DNA from: Amycolatopsis tolypomycina
GTDB taxonomy: Bacteria; Actinomycetota; Actinomycetes; Mycobacteriales; Pseudonocardiaceae
Assembly: GCF_900105945.1 (NCBI RefSeq)
Contig: NZ_FNSO01000004.1
Span: 3,844,001-3,908,000, forward strand
Reading direction: 5' to 3'
Length of the DNA: 64,000 bases
How positions within the stretch are numbered: the first letter of the stretch is position 1; each line of letters opens with the position of its first letter. Position numbers and translations under genes: made by a program. Positions 61,106 to 64,000 of this stretch are shown in pieces. The notes below the pieces were generated by a model. The model saw only the letters and a program-made list of their open reading frames with translations, was not told where the DNA came from and did no database searches.

Positions 61106-62232
61106 CCGATTCCGAACGGCGCGTCGCCGAACTGCGCACCCCGTCCCGGAAACGCGCTCTCGGTGAAGTGACGATCGGCGTGCCGACCGCGCACCCGGCC
61201 GAGCCCGACGAGCCGGCCCTCGACGCCCCCGCAGGGACGGGCCTGGTGGAGATCCGTCAGCAGTACGCCTGGGAAACCGCCGGTCACCGCGCCCGGATCG
61301 GGGCCGTGTACCTGATCGCCGGGTTCTCCGATCCGCGGGTGCGCGTCCACGAACTCTCGGGCACGACGGCCGAGCCGGCCACCGAGATGGTCGTCTCCGA
61401 ACTGCCGCAAGGTTGCGGCTGGCTCGTCGGCGATCCACTCGGCGCGAGCGCGGCGCCCCGGACCGCCGAAGTCCGGGCCACCCTGTGGGTACCGTTGGAC
61501 CAAGCGGAGCTGGCCGGCGTCAACCGGCTCGACGGAACCCTGCTGCGCCCTGCTTGGCACCGCCGACGGCTCCACGCCGGCACCGGCCCGGTCCCGTTCT
61601 CCGTCACCCTGCCGTCGGGATGGGGACAGCGCCCCGTGCCGCCGCCCCGGCCGGTCGGCCACCGGAGCCCGGCCGTGCGCCTCTGCATGGCGGCCGACAC
61701 CGTGGCGTACGGCCGCTTCACCACGGGGGAAGCGGCCCGGTCGCAAGAACGGCTCGTGGAGGTACTGGCGAAGGCGAGGCGAGCCGCCGGAATCCCGGAA
61801 GACGAAGTCGACCTCCAGCCCTCCGGCGACGGCCAGTTCGCGATTCTGCCCACCGGGCTGGACGAGACGGTCGTCATCCCGCGGCTCGTCGAAGGTGTCC
61901 GCACTGCACTGGCCACCGTCAACGCCGACCTGAGTGACCGGGCGCGGCTGAGGCTGCGGGTGGCGCTGCACCGAGGCCACGTCGCCCCGGGCGCGAACGG
62001 CTGGGTCGGCGCCGTGACCGTCGCCGTGCACCGGCTGCTCGACTGCGCGCCGTTGAGGGCCCGGCTCGTGCAGGACCGCTCGGCCGATTTCGCCCTGATC
62101 GTCTCCGACGTGCTCTTCGGCGATGTCATCGTCGGCGGCGACCTCGACGCGGCGGCGTTCGAGCCGGTCGACGCGGTCCTCCCCGACAAGGCCTTCGCCG
62201 AACGCGCATGGGTGCACACACCCCAGCTCTGA
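61102..62232 (+). CDS. Class III nucleotide-cyclase-like protein
   Basis: A 376-residue protein. The N-terminal part (about 45-175) is an uncharacterised beta-rich domain. The C-terminal part (about 190-345) follows the adenylate/guanylate cyclase fold: RLCMAADTVAYGRF (Asp199, first metal position), QPSGDGQFAILP (Asp243, second metal position) and RLRVALHRGHVAPGANGWVGAVTVAVHRLLD. Both metal Asp positions survive, so cyclisation of a nucleotide is possible; purine/pyrimidine selectivity cannot be judged. Coupled to the NUDIX-like gene by ATGA and convergent with the CHAT protease gene (5 bp between stops). The pairing suggests a signal generator for a defence or stress response. Confidence 0.72.
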   Translation: MTDSERRVAELRTPSRKRALGEVTIGVPTAHPAEPDEPALDAPAGTGLVEIRQQYAWETAGHRARIGAVYLIAGFSDPRVRVHELSGTTAEPATEMVVSELPQGCGWLVGDPLGASAAPRTAEVRATLWVPLDQAELAGVNRLDGTLLRPAWHRRRLHAGTGPVPFSVTLPSGWGQRPVPPPRPVGHRSPAVRLCMAADTVAYGRFTTGEAARSQERLVEVLAKARRAAGIPEDEVDLQPSGDGQFAILPTGLDETVVIPRLVEGVRTALATVNADLSDRARLRLRVALHRGHVAPGANGWVGAVTVAVHRLLDCAPLRARLVQDRSADFALIVSDVLFGDVIVGGDLDAAAFEPVDAVLPDKAFAERAWVHTPQL

Positions 62233-62237
62233 CTTCC

Positions 62238-63491
62238 TCACTGGCCGTGGTACAGCACCGGGACGTGCCGCCCGTGCAGGCGCTCGTCACCCAGAGCCAT
62301 CGCCGCTCGGGCCCTCTTGAACGCGGGCTCGATCGGCAGGCCCGCGACCAGCGCCTGGTAGAACCCGACGCTGAAGTCCGTGGCCGAACGGTCACCGAGC
62401 CAGCTGCGCATGCCGATGACGTAGCTGATGTGTTCCGCGAGGGCTTCGGCCAGCCGCGCACTGTGACAGGCGTTGACGATCACGCACTCCACGGTGTCCG
62501 AGACTTCCTCGAACAACGCGGCCAGCCCCGGCACCGAAAGCACCTGGCCTTCGCCTCCCGCGGCCTCGGCGAGGAACTGCCCGTCCTCGGTGCCGTGCCC
62601 CGAAAGGTGCACGATCCGCGGCGAGAAGTCGAGCAGGGCCTGAGTCAGGTCCCGCACGCGCAGCGCACCGCGTTGGCGGAGCACGAACCGGTCCCGGTGC
62701 CGGCCCATCCGCAGCGTGTCCTCCACATCACGCAACTCGGCGTCCCAGCTGATCCGCTCGGTGTCGGTCGGATTGGCCGCCAGGTAGAGGACTTCCACGG
62801 TGCCGGGCTGCTGCTGCCCGAGGTGCCCCACCGCGACGGTTCGCCGTACTTTGCGCTCGACCGGGCCACCCGCTCCGTTCGCGCACACCGCCGTCAGGTG
62901 GACGGGAACGGCCCGCCCCGTTTCCCTGGCCAGGATGTGGAACTCGAATGATTCCCGCTCCCCGGGCGGGAGATGGCCGAGCGAGACGGCCGTCCCCTTC
63001 GGGTCGACCGAGAACGGTCCCTGCAGGCTGAGCCGCCCCCAGGTGATGGCGGCGGCTCCGGTGTTGACGATCTCGCCCTTGACGGCGTCCCACTCCCCGC
63101 ACGCGACGCGGACGGTCGAGAGTTCGATCTCGAACCTCGGCGGCTCCGCCGGCGGGAGCTCCACGGGCGGCGCCACGTCGAGCACGGCCTGGAAGTCGGT
63201 GATGCGGTGACCGCCGCCGACGTCGTCGCGGAACGAGAAGTTCGCACTGGTCGCCGTCCAGGAGCCCGGGCGCAACGGCCGGACCTTGACCGTCGTCGTC
63301 CACTCGGTGCCCGCGTCGAGCCGGGGCACCGCGAACTCCTTGTTGCCCCGCAGGGCCGGGATCTGCGCCGGCAGCCGCAGCGCGAAGTGGATGTTCGTGC
63401 ACGGCTTCGGCCCGTCGTTGCGCAAGTGCACGACGATGTTCGCGTCCTCACCGGCGTGGAGCCCGCCGGACGTGATTTCGGCGTGGATCAT
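62238..63491 (-). CDS. CHAT-domain (caspase-like) protease with N-terminal Ig-like domains
   Basis: A 417-residue protein. Two N-terminal immunoglobulin/CARDB-like beta domains (about 1-108 and 115-225; NIVVHLRNDGPKPC, GEIVNTGAAAITWGRL) precede a CHAT caspase-fold peptidase (230-417). The catalytic dyad is intact: His299 in VHLSGHG and Cys342 in VIVNACHSA. Such proteases cleave specific partners when a sensor is triggered, often in conflict systems. ATG 63491 overlaps the upstream zinc-ribbon gene stop (ATGA). Neighbours are a nucleotide-cyclase-like gene and adaptors, consistent with an effector role. Confidence 0.88.
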   Translation of the reverse strand: MIHAEITSGGLHAGEDANIVVHLRNDGPKPCTNIHFALRLPAQIPALRGNKEFAVPRLDAGTEWTTTVKVRPLRPGSWTATSANFSFRDDVGGGHRITDFQAVLDVAPPVELPPAEPPRFEIELSTVRVACGEWDAVKGEIVNTGAAAITWGRLSLQGPFSVDPKGTAVSLGHLPPGERESFEFHILARETGRAVPVHLTAVCANGAGGPVERKVRRTVAVGHLGQQQPGTVEVLYLAANPTDTERISWDAELRDVEDTLRMGRHRDRFVLRQRGALRVRDLTQALLDFSPRIVHLSGHGTEDGQFLAEAAGGEGQVLSVPGLAALFEEVSDTVECVIVNACHSARLAEALAEHISYVIGMRSWLGDRSATDFSVGFYQALVAGLPIEPAFKRARAAMALGDERLHGRHVPVLYHGQ

Positions 63492-63733
63492 CGTGTCCTC
63501 CCGTCCATGAGCGTGGCCCGCGGGTGATGGGCCCGGCGGCAGCTCTCGCAGTGCAGCGCGATCCGGTCGAGCGGGATCAAGCCACCGGTGCCGGTCACCG
63601 CGAAGGCGTCGTCGAGCACGGCCTGCTGGTGCGACCGGCAGAGCGGTTTCCCGCAGTGGTGGCAGACGGCGTCGACCACGACCTTTCCCTCGCCGTCTTC
63701 CTCGGTGTCGCAGTCACTGCACTTCCAGGCCAT
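63488..63733 (-). CDS. Small zinc-ribbon protein
   Basis: An 81-residue protein with two zinc-binding pairs, WKCSDCDTEED and VCHHCGKPLCRSHQQ, plus a third HCESCRRAHH. This gives a treble-clef/B-box-like arrangement. It may bridge proteins or bind nucleic acid. Coupled to the CHAT protease by ATGA and 1 bp after the stop of the gene upstream, so the three are one operon. Confidence 0.8.
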   Translation of the reverse strand: MAWKCSDCDTEEDGEGKVVVDAVCHHCGKPLCRSHQQAVLDDAFAVTGTGGLIPLDRIALHCESCRRAHHPRATLMDGRTR

Positions 63734-63734
63734 T

Positions 63735-64000
63735 TCACCCCTCCCAGTTCCGGTTGCCGCCGTAGCCTTCGTCCAGTTCGGCGATGTCGCGATCGATGTG
63801 GGCGAGGATTTCCCGGCAGACGTCTTCGGAGATCCGCCGATTCAGCAACGCGTCCTCGAATCTCTCGCGCCGCCGTTTCAGCTCCTGGATTCGCACGTCC
63901 GACGCGCGGTGCCTCGCCCCGACGTGGTGCTCGTCGTGCGACCGGCCCGGTTTGCGCTGCTGCAGGGTCTCCGAGATGATGCCCTGCAAGCCGTACCAGA
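63735..64000 (-). CDS. C-terminal part of a helical protein, runs off the window
   Basis: The frame is open to the window edge and starts outside; 87 residues are visible after the first WYG. The tail is charged and helical (VRIQELKRRRERFEDALLNRRISEDVCREILAHIDRDIAEL), probably coiled coil or SHOCT-like. A TTG at 63989 could be a start but has no ribosome-binding site, so a longer protein is more likely. It is the first visible gene of the zinc-ribbon/CHAT operon. Confidence 0.6.
   Translation of the reverse strand, partial: WYGLQGIISETLQQRKPGRSHDEHHVGARHRASDVRIQELKRRRERFEDALLNRRISEDVCREILAHIDRDIAELDEGYGGNRNWEG

Overview
The window is GC-rich throughout (roughly 70% by eye), with many GTG starts, ATGA/GTGA stop-start overlaps and strong G/C bias at third codon positions. 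Mycothiol-dependent-type DinB proteins, ShbA-type and CU044_5270-linked sigma factors, and long perfect intergenic hairpins point to an actinomycete. From memory of such hairpins and of the gene families, a Pseudonocardiales genome, probably Amycolatopsis, fits best. No rRNA, tRNA, CRISPR array, IS element or phage gene was seen, so this looks like a chromosomal (arm or accessory) region.

Layout. 1-32.6 kb is a plant-polysaccharide locus. A truncated DUF1996 secreted protein is followed, mostly on the minus strand, by a secreted GH2 glycosidase, a ChvE-MmsA-MmsB sugar importer, araA-araD-araB, a large secreted LamG3-GH51 arabinofuranosidase, a second importer (YtfQ-YtfR-YtfT-YjfF) and a LacI repressor. 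After an insert of unrelated genes (EEP hydrolase, D-Ala-D-Ala carboxypeptidase, small secreted protein, beta-helix protein, SDR, LysE exporter, polytopic membrane protein) come a 1364-residue secreted GH35 beta-galactosidase and a second, near-duplicate LacI repressor. Three copies of a TGTTAGCGNTAACA-like operator tie the two LacI genes, the second importer and GH35 into one regulon. The logic is extracellular release of L-arabinose and galactose from arabinogalactan, uptake by two importers and entry into the pentose phosphate pathway through AraA, AraB and AraD.

32.7-44 kb holds regulatory and housekeeping genes: a sigma factor with its CU044_5270 partner, a cysteine-rich HTH regulator divergent from folE, a decayed ferredoxin-reductase pseudogene, a DinB-like protein, a DevS/DevR-type two-component pair with a PPOX-fold protein, a ShbA-like sigma factor, a P-loop kinase and a full-length DUF1996 paralogue.

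44-47.7 kb has a fused E1-like/YcaO protein of the TOMM (azoline RiPP) type, with no recognisable precursor gene and with canonical nucleotide-binding glutamates replaced by alanine, then a DUF2235 lipase-like hydrolase. 47.7-53.4 kb has a secreted SH3 protein and a three-component amino-sugar-type ABC importer with a GH3 beta-N-acetylhexosaminidase, preceded by a DasR-type operator. 53.4-58.2 kb is a quinate/shikimate catabolic unit (QsuB-like dehydratase, AroE-like dehydrogenase, TetR regulator, MHS-family transporter) with a shared operator-like sequence.

58.2-64 kb is the most unusual part: a dense island with a FHA membrane protein, a small protein sharing a GDV-AGT-NNA motif with it, a PH-like protein, a NUDIX-like protein overlapping a class III nucleotide-cyclase-like protein, a CHAT (caspase-like) protease with intact His/Cys dyad, a zinc-ribbon protein and a gene running off the edge. 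This has the composition of a nucleotide-signal/protease conflict (immunity) system and is the best candidate for an undescribed system here.
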